Positions 53,066 to 60,576 of a stretch of DNA of 64,000 nt are shown one piece after another. The stretch is from contig CAUWIT010000003.1 of assembly GCA_963558965.1 (NCBI GenBank), forward strand, positions 1 to 64,000, given 5' to 3'. Below the pieces are notes generated by a model. The model was not told where the DNA came from. It searched no databases and worked only from the letters and a program-made list of their open reading frames with translations. The position numbers were made by a program, and so were the translations under genes. Origin of the DNA: Gallibacter sp963558965 (lineage in GTDB: Bacteria; Bacillota; Clostridia; Peptostreptococcales; Anaerovoracaceae). Each line of letters opens with the position of its first letter. Position 1 is the stretch's first letter.

Positions 53066-53917
53066 ATGAACAATATTACAAAATTACTTCAGGTGGATAA
53101 TTTAATTTTATCTGCTTTAAGAGAAGATATTTCAAGTGAAGACGTTAGTACAAATGCAATTATGCGTGAAGCTGTTTTAGGTCAAGTTGATTTAATTTGT
53201 AAGCAGGATGGTATTATTGCTGGACTAGATGTTTTTAAAAGAGTTTTCGAACTACTTGACGATGATGTTAAATTTGAATTTTTCTGTAAAGATGGCGATG
53301 AGGTTAAAAAAGGACAGCTTATGGCCAAAGTTACAGGTGATATGAGAACTTTACTTTCTGGTGAAAGAGTTGCTCTTAACTATCTACAGAGAATGAGTGG
53401 TATTGCTACTTATACAAACAGCGTTGCCAAACTTCTTGAAGGTAGCAAAACTAAACTTTTGGATACTCGTAAAACTACACCTAATATGCGTATTTTCGAA
53501 AAATATGCTGTTACTGTTGGTGGTGGCCACAATCACAGATATAACTTATCTGACGGAGTTATGCTAAAAGACAATCATATTGGAGCTGCTGGCAGCATTA
53601 CAAAAGCAGTTGCTATGGCTAAGGACTACGCTCCATTCGTTAGAAAAATAGAAGTTGAAGTTGAAGATTTAGATATGGTTCGTGAAGCTGTTGAAGCTGG
53701 TGCTGATATTATTATGCTAGACAATATGACTCCAGAGCAAATGAAGGAAGCTATCGAAATTATAGATGGAAGAGCCGAAACAGAATGTTCAGGCAATGTT
53801 ACAAAGGAAAATATTGCTAGACTTACTGCTTTAGGTGTTGACTATATTTCAAGTGGTGCTCTTACACACTCTGCTCCTATTATGGATATTTCTTTAAAAA
53901 ATCTACACGCTATTTAA
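53066..53917 (+). CDS. nadC: Nicotinate-nucleotide pyrophosphorylase NadC
   Basis: Quinolinate phosphoribosyltransferase, 283 residues. REDISSEDVSTNA, GERVALNYLQRMSGIAT, LLDTRKTTPNMRIFEKYAVTVGGGHNHRYNLSDGVMLKDNHI and IEVEVEDLD...MLDNMTPEQM are the standard active-site segments with the expected basic residues. Completes de novo synthesis of nicotinate mononucleotide with nadA and nadB. Confidence 0.97.
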   Translation: MNNITKLLQVDNLILSALREDISSEDVSTNAIMREAVLGQVDLICKQDGIIAGLDVFKRVFELLDDDVKFEFFCKDGDEVKKGQLMAKVTGDMRTLLSGERVALNYLQRMSGIATYTNSVAKLLEGSKTKLLDTRKTTPNMRIFEKYAVTVGGGHNHRYNLSDGVMLKDNHIGAAGSITKAVAMAKDYAPFVRKIEVEVEDLDMVREAVEAGADIIMLDNMTPEQMKEAIEIIDGRAETECSGNVTKENIARLTALGVDYISSGALTHSAPIMDISLKNLHAI

Positions 53918-53940
53918 TTTTTTAAGGAAAGTAGGTCAAC

Positions 53941-54450
53941 ATGGTAAAAGGTATTGATAGAAAGAAAATAATAATAGACGAGCTTCAAAAAACTGATAAA
54001 CCTATTACCTGCAAAATGCTCGCAAAGATTTGTGATGTTAGTAGACAAGTAATTGTACAAGATGTCGCTTTGCTTCGTGCCGAGGGAAATGATATTATCT
54101 CTACAAACAATGGTTATATTTTAAACAACCGCATCCCTGCTACTGCTGTATTTAAAGTTTGTCACAGCAAGGATTCTATGGCTGATGAGCTTTTAACTAT
54201 TGTAGATCTTGGAGGTGCAGTTGATGATATAATTGTAGATGCTCCACCTTACGGCAAAATAAAGGCCAATTTAAGTATTAATTCTCGCGTAAAAGCTCAG
54301 GATTTTATATCTTCTTTTAAAGATAATTGTATTTATCCTTTGGAAATCCTTACCGATGGTATACACTACCATACAGTTTGCGCCGACAGCGATATAACAC
54401 TAGACAAAATAAGAAGCGAGCTAAGCTCTAAAGGTTATCTGCAAGATTAA
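53941..54450 (+). CDS. niaR: NiaR-type transcriptional repressor (HTH + 3H domain)
   Basis: 169 residues: an N-terminal HTH (KPITCKMLAKICDVSRQVIVQDVALLRAEGNDII) and a C-terminal 3H domain, with its histidines visible as FKVCHSKDSM and GIHYHTVC. NiaR/YrxA represses NAD synthesis and niacin uptake when nicotinate is bound. It is the last gene of the nad operon and likely autoregulates it via the box at 50881. A paralogue lies at 60577. Confidence 0.92.
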   Translation: MVKGIDRKKIIIDELQKTDKPITCKMLAKICDVSRQVIVQDVALLRAEGNDIISTNNGYILNNRIPATAVFKVCHSKDSMADELLTIVDLGGAVDDIIVDAPPYGKIKANLSINSRVKAQDFISSFKDNCIYPLEILTDGIHYHTVCADSDITLDKIRSELSSKGYLQD

Positions 54451-54470
54451 ATATTAGACAAATATAAAAT

Positions 54471-54505
54471 GGCATAGCCGGTATTTGCGGCTATGCCTAA
54501 TTTTT
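54471..54505. terminator. Bidirectional terminator between niaR and gntR
   Basis: Perfect 10-bp arms GGCATAGCCG (54471-54480) and CGGCTATGCC (54488-54497) with a 7-base loop, TTTTT after it; it also ends the convergent gntR gene. Confidence 0.88.
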
Positions 54506-54522
54506 ATACTAATTTATTAATG

Positions 54523-55161
54523 CTATTTTTTTATGTTCATGGACTTGATATATCTTTGTTTAGAGTTATCCATATGCATCTCCATTGCAGCTATACCAGC
54601 CTCTTTATCTCTAGCCGCAAAAGCATCAAATATAGCTTTGTGCTCTTTAAAAACTTCTAGCAGATATCCTTCTTTTTTGTGGGCTGGATTTTCCACATGT
54701 TTTAACATTTCCTGATAAGAAGAAAGTAAATTTTTAAGCATGCGATTGTGAGAAGCAGAGTAAATTGTCTGATGAAAATTATTGTTAATAATCAGCATTT
54801 TAGCTACATCCTCTTTCATGGTATAAAACTCCATAAATTCGTATAACTCTTTTAAAGCGTCCATTTCATCATCTGTAATACGTTCTATAGCCCAAGTAAT
54901 AGCTTGGATTTCATAGATTTTACGAAGTGTGAACATATCTATATAATCCTGCTGTGTTAAACCTAACACAAAAAATCCTCTATTTGGAATGCTTTCTACT
55001 AGGCCTTCCATTTCTAATTTTTGCAAGGCTTCTCTTACAGGAGTTCTACTTACTCCATATTTATCGCAAATAACTTTTTCAGTAAGTTTTTGACCGCTTA
55101 TAAGCTTGCCTGTAAGTATCTCATCTTTTAAAGTAGAAAACAAATCAGCTGAAATAGCCAT
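54523..55161 (-). CDS. FadR-subfamily GntR transcriptional regulator
   Basis: 212 residues: N-terminal winged helix (KLTEKVICDKYGVSRTPVREALQKLEMEGLVESIPNRGFFV) and an all-helical FCD sensor domain with metal-ligand-like histidines (NNFHQTIYSAS, MEMHMDN). It is the last gene of the acn-icd-gntR operon (17 bases after icd), and a perfect dyad at 58308-58329 covers that operon's promoter. It probably senses a tricarboxylate such as citrate or isocitrate; the ligand is inferred from context. Confidence 0.88.
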   Translation of the reverse strand: MAISADLFSTLKDEILTGKLISGQKLTEKVICDKYGVSRTPVREALQKLEMEGLVESIPNRGFFVLGLTQQDYIDMFTLRKIYEIQAITWAIERITDDEMDALKELYEFMEFYTMKEDVAKMLIINNNFHQTIYSASHNRMLKNLLSSYQEMLKHVENPAHKKEGYLLEVFKEHKAIFDAFAARDKEAGIAAMEMHMDNSKQRYIKSMNIKK

Positions 55162-55178
55162 TTTACTTTTCTCCTTTT

Positions 55179-56309
55179 TTATAGTTCATTTAAAATATAT
55201 TCTGTACAGTCTTTTGCAGTGTTACCAGTGCCATCTCCTGGCATATTCATTGCTTCATTTGTTTTTTCTAGTGCTGCAATAAGTTTATCAGCTTTATCAA
55301 TAAAGTTAATATGTCTTAACATCATCTCTGAAGCCTTAAGCAAGCTTGCAGGGTTAGCATACTCTGCAATGCCATCTTTAACCATTCTTGGAGCACTTCC
55401 ATGAATAGCCTCAAACATAGCATATCTGCCACCGATATTTGCACTGCCTGCAGTACCAACGCCGCCCTGTATTTGAGCTGCTTCATCTGTAATAATATCA
55501 CCGTAAAGGTTAGGTAAAATAAATACATTGAAGTTGCTGTTTATATTGTCATTGATCAAATTGGCTGCGCATATATCAACATACCAGTCGTCTGTTTTAA
55601 TTTCAGGATAATCCTTAGCAACATCGTAACATAGGCTTAAAAACTTGCCGTCTGTCTTCTTCATAATATTTGCTTTTGTAATAATTGAAACATTTAGGTT
55701 GCCATTGTTTTTTGCGTATTCAAATGCAGCTTTTGCAAGTCTTTTTGTTCCCACATCTGTAGTAACTTTAAAATCCATTGAAATTTCGTCTGAAATATCT
55801 ATGCCCTGGCTACCAAGTGCGTATTCACCTTCTGTATTTTCTCTATAGAAAATCCAATCGATGTTCTTTTCTGGTACAACTACAGGTCTCACATTGGCAA
55901 ATAAGTCAAGTTCTCTTCTAAGTGTAACATTGGCACTTTCAATATTTGGTAGGTTATCACCTTTGCCTGGTGTAGTTGTAGGTCCCTTTAAAAGCACATT
56001 GCAAGTTTTTATTTCCGCAAGTACATCATCAGGTACTGTTTGCATTTTTGCAATTCTGTTTTCAAGAGTTAAGCCTTCGATTTCCTTTATTACAATTTTA
56101 CCACTTGCGATTTCATCAGCTAAAAGTTTTTTCAAAACTGCTAAAGCGCTGTCCATAATCACAGGACCAATGCCGTCGCCGGCAATTGTTCCTATTACGA
56201 TTTGATCCAAGCTATCGAAATCTGTTAACTCAGAATTTTCCTTTAGATTTTCAACTCTTTTAAGCTGAGCTTTTATAAGTTCTTCTATATGTTTAATATT
56301 GTTTTCCAT
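55179..56309 (-). CDS. icd: Isocitrate dehydrogenase, isocitrate/isopropylmalate family
   Basis: Decarboxylating dehydrogenase, 376 residues, including an N-terminal extension of about 35 residues. GTIAGDGIGPVIM, LKGPTTTPGKGDNLPN, ESANVTLRRELDLFANVRPV, RENTEGEYALGSQG, TKANIMKKTDGKF, VDICAANLIN, NLYGDIITDEAAQIQGGVG and EAIHGSAPRMVKDG place it with NAD-type isocitrate or homoisocitrate dehydrogenases. Pairing with aconitase, and no leu genes nearby, favours isocitrate. Two bases separate it from acn. Confidence 0.88.
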   Translation of the reverse strand: MENNIKHIEELIKAQLKRVENLKENSELTDFDSLDQIVIGTIAGDGIGPVIMDSALAVLKKLLADEIASGKIVIKEIEGLTLENRIAKMQTVPDDVLAEIKTCNVLLKGPTTTPGKGDNLPNIESANVTLRRELDLFANVRPVVVPEKNIDWIFYRENTEGEYALGSQGIDISDEISMDFKVTTDVGTKRLAKAAFEYAKNNGNLNVSIITKANIMKKTDGKFLSLCYDVAKDYPEIKTDDWYVDICAANLINDNINSNFNVFILPNLYGDIITDEAAQIQGGVGTAGSANIGGRYAMFEAIHGSAPRMVKDGIAEYANPASLLKASEMMLRHINFIDKADKLIAALEKTNEAMNMPGDGTGNTAKDCTEYILNEL

Positions 56310-56311
56310 AA

Positions 56312-58234
56312 TTATTCACCCTTAATATAGTTGATTTTTCCACCTGCTAAAATCATAGCTTTTTCAAGATCTGAGAAGTTATGTAACACTTCATAAGTCT
56401 TACCGTTAGTTAGATTTTTAACTTCAATAACATCATTTTGAACCTGATCAACTGCGTTTTCGATAACAAGTTTTTGACCGATTTCAAAGTCATCGTAATC
56501 AGCAGGATTTTTAAATACCAATGGTAAAATACCGCTGTTGATTAAGTTTGATCTATGGATACGAGCAAATGATTTTGCAATTACAAATTTAACTCCTAAG
56601 TATAGAGGTGCCAATGCAGCATGTTCACGAGATGAACCCTGTCCGTAGTTTTCTCCTCCAACAATTGCACATCTACCAGCCTCTTTACATCTTGAAGCAA
56701 ACTCTCCATCGATTTTTTCGAAACAGTAATTTGCTAGATGAGGCACATTTGAACGATATGGTAACAATCTTGAATCAGAAGGCATAATATCGTCAGTTGT
56801 AATATTGTCTCCTGGATGTAAGCAAACTTCTACGTCTAAGTCACCAACTAGTTTTTCATTACGTGGGAATGGCTTAATGTTTGGTCCCATCTCTACTGGT
56901 GTGTTTTCAACGTTTGTGCCTTCAGGGTATACGATGAAATTATCATTTGCTGGGAAATCTACATCTTCAATTGCTGCAATGCTTTCGCCAGTTGTACTTC
57001 CATCAGTTAATACGCCTTTAACTGCTGAAATAGCCGCTGTTTCTGGACTTACCAAATATACGCTTGCATCCAGTGTGCCTGATCTACCTTTGAAGTTTCT
57101 GTTAAATGTTCTTAGAGAAACAGCCCCTGACTTAGGAGACTGACCCATTCCTATACAAGGTCCACAAGCATTTTCAATAATACGAGCACCTGCTCCAATC
57201 ATATCAGCTAATGCTCCGTTTTCTGCAAGTTTTTTAAGTATTTTACTTGATCCTGGAGAAATTACCAATGATACATCTGGATGTACTTTACGTCCTTTTA
57301 GTATAGCTGCAACCTTCATTAAATCAGCATATGAAGAGTTAGTACAGCTTCCGATTGCAACCTGATCGATTTTAATTTCACCAATATTTGCAACGCTATC
57401 AACGTTGTCAGGGCTATGAGGCATAGCTGCTAATGGTTTTAGCTGATCAAGGTCGATAACTAATTTTTCATCGTATACAGCATCTTCATCTGCTGCCAAA
57501 GGTACAAAGTCTTCCCCTCTTCCCTGAGACTCTAAATATTTCTTTGTATTTTCATCACTTGGGAATACAGAAGTTGTCGCACCTAGTTCTGCTCCCATAT
57601 TAGTAATTGTCGCTCTATCTGTAACAGATAAAGTTTTAACACCTTCACCTGTATACTCTACGATTTTGCCTACTCCACCTTTTACAGTAAGTTCCTGTAA
57701 AACTTTTAGGATAACATCTTTTGCAGATGACCAAGGCTGTAATTTTCCTTTTAATTCTACATTTATTACTTTTGGAACTGTTAATGAATAAGTACCCTTA
57801 GCCATAGCCACTGCTACATCAAGTCCACCAGCGCCGATTGCAATCATACCAAGTCCGCCACCTGTTGGAGTATGGCTATCTGAACCTAGTAGAGTTTTAC
57901 CTGGCTTGCCGTAGTTTTCAAGATGTAACTGATGACAAATACCATTACCAGGCTTTGAAAATAGTACGCCATGACGCTGTGCTACACTTTTAATAAAAGC
58001 GTGGTCATCAGCATTTTCAAATCCAGTCTGCAATGTGTTATGGTCGATATATGCAACTGAAAGTTCAGTTTTTACTTTATCAACATCCATTGCTTCAAGC
58101 TGTAAATATACCATTGTACCAGTTGAATCCTGTGTCAAAGTCTGGTCCATTTTAATTTTAATTTCAGTACCAGGTATCATTTCTCCTTCTAGCAAATGAT
58201 CTTCTAAAATTTTGTATGCAAGTGTCTTACCCAT
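56312..58234 (-). CDS. acn: Aconitate hydratase
   Basis: Interconverts citrate and isocitrate with a [4Fe-4S] cluster. YIDHNTLQTGFEN, GNGICHQLHLENYGKPGKTLLGSDSHTPTGGGLGMIAIGAGGLDVA, GSCTNSSYADL (first cluster Cys), ENACGPCIGMGQSP (CxxC, the other two) and the swivelling-domain GGENYGQGSSREHAALAP are intact. 640 residues fits the compact Clostridia/Thermotoga-type enzyme. With icd it forms the oxidative arm toward 2-oxoglutarate and glutamate; citrate synthase is not in the window. Confidence 0.96.
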   Translation of the reverse strand: MGKTLAYKILEDHLLEGEMIPGTEIKIKMDQTLTQDSTGTMVYLQLEAMDVDKVKTELSVAYIDHNTLQTGFENADDHAFIKSVAQRHGVLFSKPGNGICHQLHLENYGKPGKTLLGSDSHTPTGGGLGMIAIGAGGLDVAVAMAKGTYSLTVPKVINVELKGKLQPWSSAKDVILKVLQELTVKGGVGKIVEYTGEGVKTLSVTDRATITNMGAELGATTSVFPSDENTKKYLESQGRGEDFVPLAADEDAVYDEKLVIDLDQLKPLAAMPHSPDNVDSVANIGEIKIDQVAIGSCTNSSYADLMKVAAILKGRKVHPDVSLVISPGSSKILKKLAENGALADMIGAGARIIENACGPCIGMGQSPKSGAVSLRTFNRNFKGRSGTLDASVYLVSPETAAISAVKGVLTDGSTTGESIAAIEDVDFPANDNFIVYPEGTNVENTPVEMGPNIKPFPRNEKLVGDLDVEVCLHPGDNITTDDIMPSDSRLLPYRSNVPHLANYCFEKIDGEFASRCKEAGRCAIVGGENYGQGSSREHAALAPLYLGVKFVIAKSFARIHRSNLINSGILPLVFKNPADYDDFEIGQKLVIENAVDQVQNDVIEVKNLTNGKTYEVLHNFSDLEKAMILAGGKINYIKGE

Positions 58235-58307
58235 AATTTGCCTCCATTTCTTGGATATCTATATATTCACCATATTTAATATCACTAAAACTTTTTAATT
58301 TTAAAAC

Positions 58308-58355
58308 AATTGTATTCTTGTATACAATTATACTCCTATTATACAAAATCGTCAA
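58308..58355 (-). promoter_or_regulatory. acn promoter with overlapping palindromic operator
   Basis: Minus strand TTGACG (58350-58355), 17 bases, TATAAT (58327-58332). A perfect inverted repeat AATTGTAT-N6-ATACAATT spans 58308-58329, over the -10 edge and the start site; its core contains TTGTATACAA, a form seen at GntR-family operators. The GntR encoded in the operon is the natural ligand. Confidence 0.72.
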
Positions 58356-58359
58356 TACT

Positions 58360-58863
58360 TTACTTAGAAAAAGCTTCCATTTCAAGTAACTTTTTTTTGC
58401 GGTCAATCCCTCCTGCATATCCTTTAAGACTGCCATCACTTCCTATAACTCTGTGACATGGAATTATAATTGAGATAGGGTTTCTTCCTACTGCATTGCC
58501 CACCGCTTGGGCAGACACCCTTTTGCCACTGTCCTTTTCAATGAGCTTTCCAATTTCTCCATAAGTTATAGTCTCCCCGTATGGAATGTCCATTAAGATT
58601 TTCCAAACCTTTTGTTGAAAATCAGTTCCTACAGGTTTTACAGGTATTTCACTGTTAGATCTAGGAATGGCTTTAAAATAGTCGTCAAGCCATTTCTCTA
58701 CTTTTTGAAATATATCTCGTTGCTCACCACATGGTTTTGCTTCCCTTAAATCGTATTTGCCGCCAAAATACTTTTGGTTTTCGAACCATAATCCTGTTAA
58801 ATTTTCTCCATCGCTTGTCATAGTTATCAATCCCAGTGATGACACATATGTTTTCATATACAT
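58360..58863 (-). CDS. ogt: Methylated-DNA-protein cysteine methyltransferase
   Basis: Repairs O6-methylguanine by transfer to its own cysteine. The active site IIIPCHRVIG and the preceding FQQKVWKILMDIPYGETITYGEIG, SAQAVGNAVGRNP (HTH with arginine finger) are complete; GYAGGIDRKKKLLEME ends it. ATG 58863 is chosen (AAGGAG ten bases upstream), 167 residues. Upstream is the divergent riboswitch leader. Confidence 0.95.
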   Translation of the reverse strand: MYMKTYVSSLGLITMTSDGENLTGLWFENQKYFGGKYDLREAKPCGEQRDIFQKVEKWLDDYFKAIPRSNSEIPVKPVGTDFQQKVWKILMDIPYGETITYGEIGKLIEKDSGKRVSAQAVGNAVGRNPISIIIPCHRVIGSDGSLKGYAGGIDRKKKLLEMEAFSK

Positions 58864-58877
58864 TTTCTCTATACTCC

Positions 58878-58906
58878 TTGACAAATTATATATATAAGTA
58901 TATCCT
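58878..58906 (+). promoter_or_regulatory. Possible promoter of the cobalamin-riboswitch leader
   Basis: TTGACA (58878-58883), 17 bases, TATCCT (58901-58906); predicted start near 58913, about 30 bases before the aptamer. Overlaps the divergent methyltransferase start region. Confidence 0.5.
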
Positions 58907-58939
58907 ATTGATGTAAGTTAATAAATCTTTTATGTTCTC

Positions 58940-59090
58940 TGTTTTATATTTTAACAGAGCTAAGATGGAAACAAGTGTAAATCTTGTACGGTCCCGCCAC
59001 TGTAATAACGGAGCTTATCATTTTATGCCACTGATTAAATCGGGAAGGTTTTGATAAAGCGTTGATGTTTAAGTCAGGAGACATGCATAA
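58940..59090 (+). ncRNA. Cobalamin riboswitch without a downstream gene
   Basis: Conserved blocks seen in order: GATGGAAACAAGTG, CGGTCCCGCCACTGTAA, a variable segment with GCCACTG, CGGGAAGG, and the B12 box AAGTCAGGAGACATGC (59071-59086). Sense strand is plus. The next plus-strand gene is niaR2, 1.5 kb away behind a convergent gene, so it controls no visible protein. A hairpin (AAATTAGA/TCTAATTT) at 59102-59125 and a terminator at 59155 follow. The 549 bases between the genes at 58863 and 59413 hold only this leader and the structures listed next. Confidence 0.92.
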
Positions 59091-59154
59091 TTGATGTTAC
59101 AAAATTAGACGGGTAATCTAATTTGCAACTATTATTTTGATACAGTAAATACGG

Positions 59155-59183
59155 ACTGTGGATTTTGTATCCACAGTTTTTTT
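59155..59183 (+). terminator. Terminator of the cobalamin riboswitch, with anti-terminator option
   Basis: ACTGTGGAT (59155-59163) pairs with ATCCACAGT (59169-59177), then TTTTTTT. GATACA (59139-59144) can instead pair with TGTATC (59166-59171), and ACAGT with ACTGT, giving a competing fold, so the switch appears functional. Confidence 0.82.
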
Positions 59184-59358
59184 ATTTGTCTTTTCATCGA
59201 GATCAGTCAAATCTCGTAGTTATAATACCGACTTTACAAGCTGCAGTGCTTATTCTGCGTTATATGTGCTGCAGTTAATAAAGTTTATATTTTGCAATTT
59301 AGGTTTCTCGCACAAATTAATTTGGAGTGCGACTTTCTCAATAGATAAGTTATAAGTG
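59184..59358 (+). ncRNA. Structured RNA candidate between two terminators
   Basis: Three inverted repeats follow the riboswitch terminator: CGAGAT/ATCTCG (59198-59216, 7-base loop), ACTTTA...TAAAGT enclosing a CTGCAG/CTGCAG pairing (59231-59284), and TCGCAC/GTGCGA (59308-59332). A second strong terminator ends the stretch at 59361. The only plus-strand reading frame (65 codons from 59158) starts inside the terminator and looks non-coding. It may be a read-through non-coding RNA or the remains of a lost gene. Confidence 0.4.
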
Positions 59359-59360
59359 AT

Positions 59361-59407
59361 AAAGAAAAAACTTCTTACACCATTTGGTAGTAAGAAGTTT
59401 TTTCTTT
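59361..59407. terminator. Strong bidirectional terminator
   Basis: Perfect 18-bp arms (59361-59378 and 59390-59407; cores AAACTTCTTAC and GTAAGAAGTTT) with an 11-base loop; T-rich arms supply the U-tract in both directions. Ends the PTS-like gene and any riboswitch read-through. Confidence 0.92.
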
Positions 59408-59412
59408 GTATT

Positions 59413-60453
59413 TTAAAGATCTAACTTGTAATCTCCATCTTTAATTTTGCCTGCTTTTCTTAAAAGTTTATCAAATATCAGTGATATAATTACTGGCAAT
59501 ACTATATGTAATACTATTACTGCTATTAACACATATGCTGTAAAGCCCATATCTGTAAAAGTACCAATCTGCCCTACTAAGCCAGAAGTACCCATTCCTG
59601 CACCCATAGCATTGTTTGTCATTTTAAATAAACATGTACTTATAGGTCCTATAATCGCTGCGGCTGCTGTTGGCGGCAACAAAATCCAAGGGTTTTTACA
59701 TATGTTTGAAATCTGCAACATAGATGTGCCTATACCTTGTGCAACTACTCCTCCAATGCCGTTATCCTTGTAACTTATGGCTGCAAATCCTACCATCTGG
59801 GCACAACATCCTACTGTTGCTGCACCTGCTGCAAGTCCTGTAAGGCCAAGCATCATACAAAGGGCTGCACTTGAAATAGGAGCTGTTAAAGCAAGACCAA
59901 CTATAACTGATACAACTATGCCAAATGCGAATGGCTGCCATTCTGTTGCTGTCATAATTATATCGCCTAGACCTTCCATCAATTTACCAACTAAAGGTCC
60001 AACTGCTGTTGCTGTTAGTGCGCCCATAATCATTGTAACTGCTGGAGTTACGATAATATCTACTTTAGTTTCCTTTGATACTGCTTTACCGAATTCTGCG
60101 CCGACTGCTGCTGCTAAAAATGAGCCTGCAGGTCCACCTAGCGCTGCTCCCATCATACCTGTAATCGCACTTGTAAACATAACTAACGGCGGTGATTGCA
60201 AGCCCCATGCAACTGCAATACCAATAGCGGCACCCATTAAATCCATCGCCTGGGCACCTGTGTCTACTAAAAATGTTGACACCATATTTGAACCAAATAA
60301 GTTGATTGTCTGTTCACCTATTGTCTTGATAATAAGTCCTATTAACAATGATGAAAATAGTCCTAGGGCCATAGCTGATAAAGCGTCTTGTAAATATCTT
60401 TTCGTTGAAAATACAATATTTTTACGCTTTAAAAAACTCTGTTTTTCTTCCAT
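59413..60453 (-). CDS. PTS-EIIC-like membrane transporter (PF13303-type)
   Basis: A 346-residue, very hydrophobic protein with about 9-10 helices and repeated small-residue patterns (GAALGGPAGSFLAAAVGAEFGKAVSK, APISSAALCMMLGLTGLAAGAATVGCCAQMVGFA, TMLQI-like ISNICKNPWILLPPTAAAAIIGPI). This fits the PTS_EIIC_2 family, EIIC-like permeases lacking IIA/IIB domains; none is encoded nearby. It is divergent from a NiaR paralogue and its -35 is inside a NiaR-type palindrome, so uptake of niacin or a related NAD precursor is a reasoned inference. AGGAG precedes ATG 60453. Confidence 0.8.
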   Translation of the reverse strand: MEEKQSFLKRKNIVFSTKRYLQDALSAMALGLFSSLLIGLIIKTIGEQTINLFGSNMVSTFLVDTGAQAMDLMGAAIGIAVAWGLQSPPLVMFTSAITGMMGAALGGPAGSFLAAAVGAEFGKAVSKETKVDIIVTPAVTMIMGALTATAVGPLVGKLMEGLGDIIMTATEWQPFAFGIVVSVIVGLALTAPISSAALCMMLGLTGLAAGAATVGCCAQMVGFAAISYKDNGIGGVVAQGIGTSMLQISNICKNPWILLPPTAAAAIIGPISTCLFKMTNNAMGAGMGTSGLVGQIGTFTDMGFTAYVLIAVIVLHIVLPVIISLIFDKLLRKAGKIKDGDYKLDL

Positions 60454-60506
60454 TTTTTACTCCTCTCATGTATATCATTCAATACACTTTTAACACTGTT
60501 GCTTAT

Positions 60507-60570
60507 ATGATACCAAATGTAAATATATGTGTCAAGACACCTTTATTTTCACTTTTCCCTGTGTTATAAT
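60507..60570. promoter_or_regulatory. Divergent promoters with NiaR-type palindrome
   Basis: Minus strand: TTGACA (60530-60535), 17 bases, TATCAT (60507-60512) for the PTS-like gene. Plus strand: -10 TATAAT (60565-60570) for niaR2. The palindrome GTGTCAAGACAC (60529-60540; wider ATGTGTCAAGACACCT, 60527-60542) covers the minus -35 and lies at the plus -35 region. Its left half matches the box before nadA. Confidence 0.75.
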
Positions 60571-60576
60571 GACAGC

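Noticed and set aside
58227..58439. 70-codon minus-strand frame between acn and the methyltransferase gene
   Set aside because: It overlaps both genes and the acn promoter and operator, and has no family features.
59158..59355. 65-codon plus-strand reading frame after the cobalamin riboswitch
   Set aside because: It begins inside the terminator stem, has no ribosome-binding site, and its composition (Phe/Ser/Tyr-rich) looks like random AT-rich translation.
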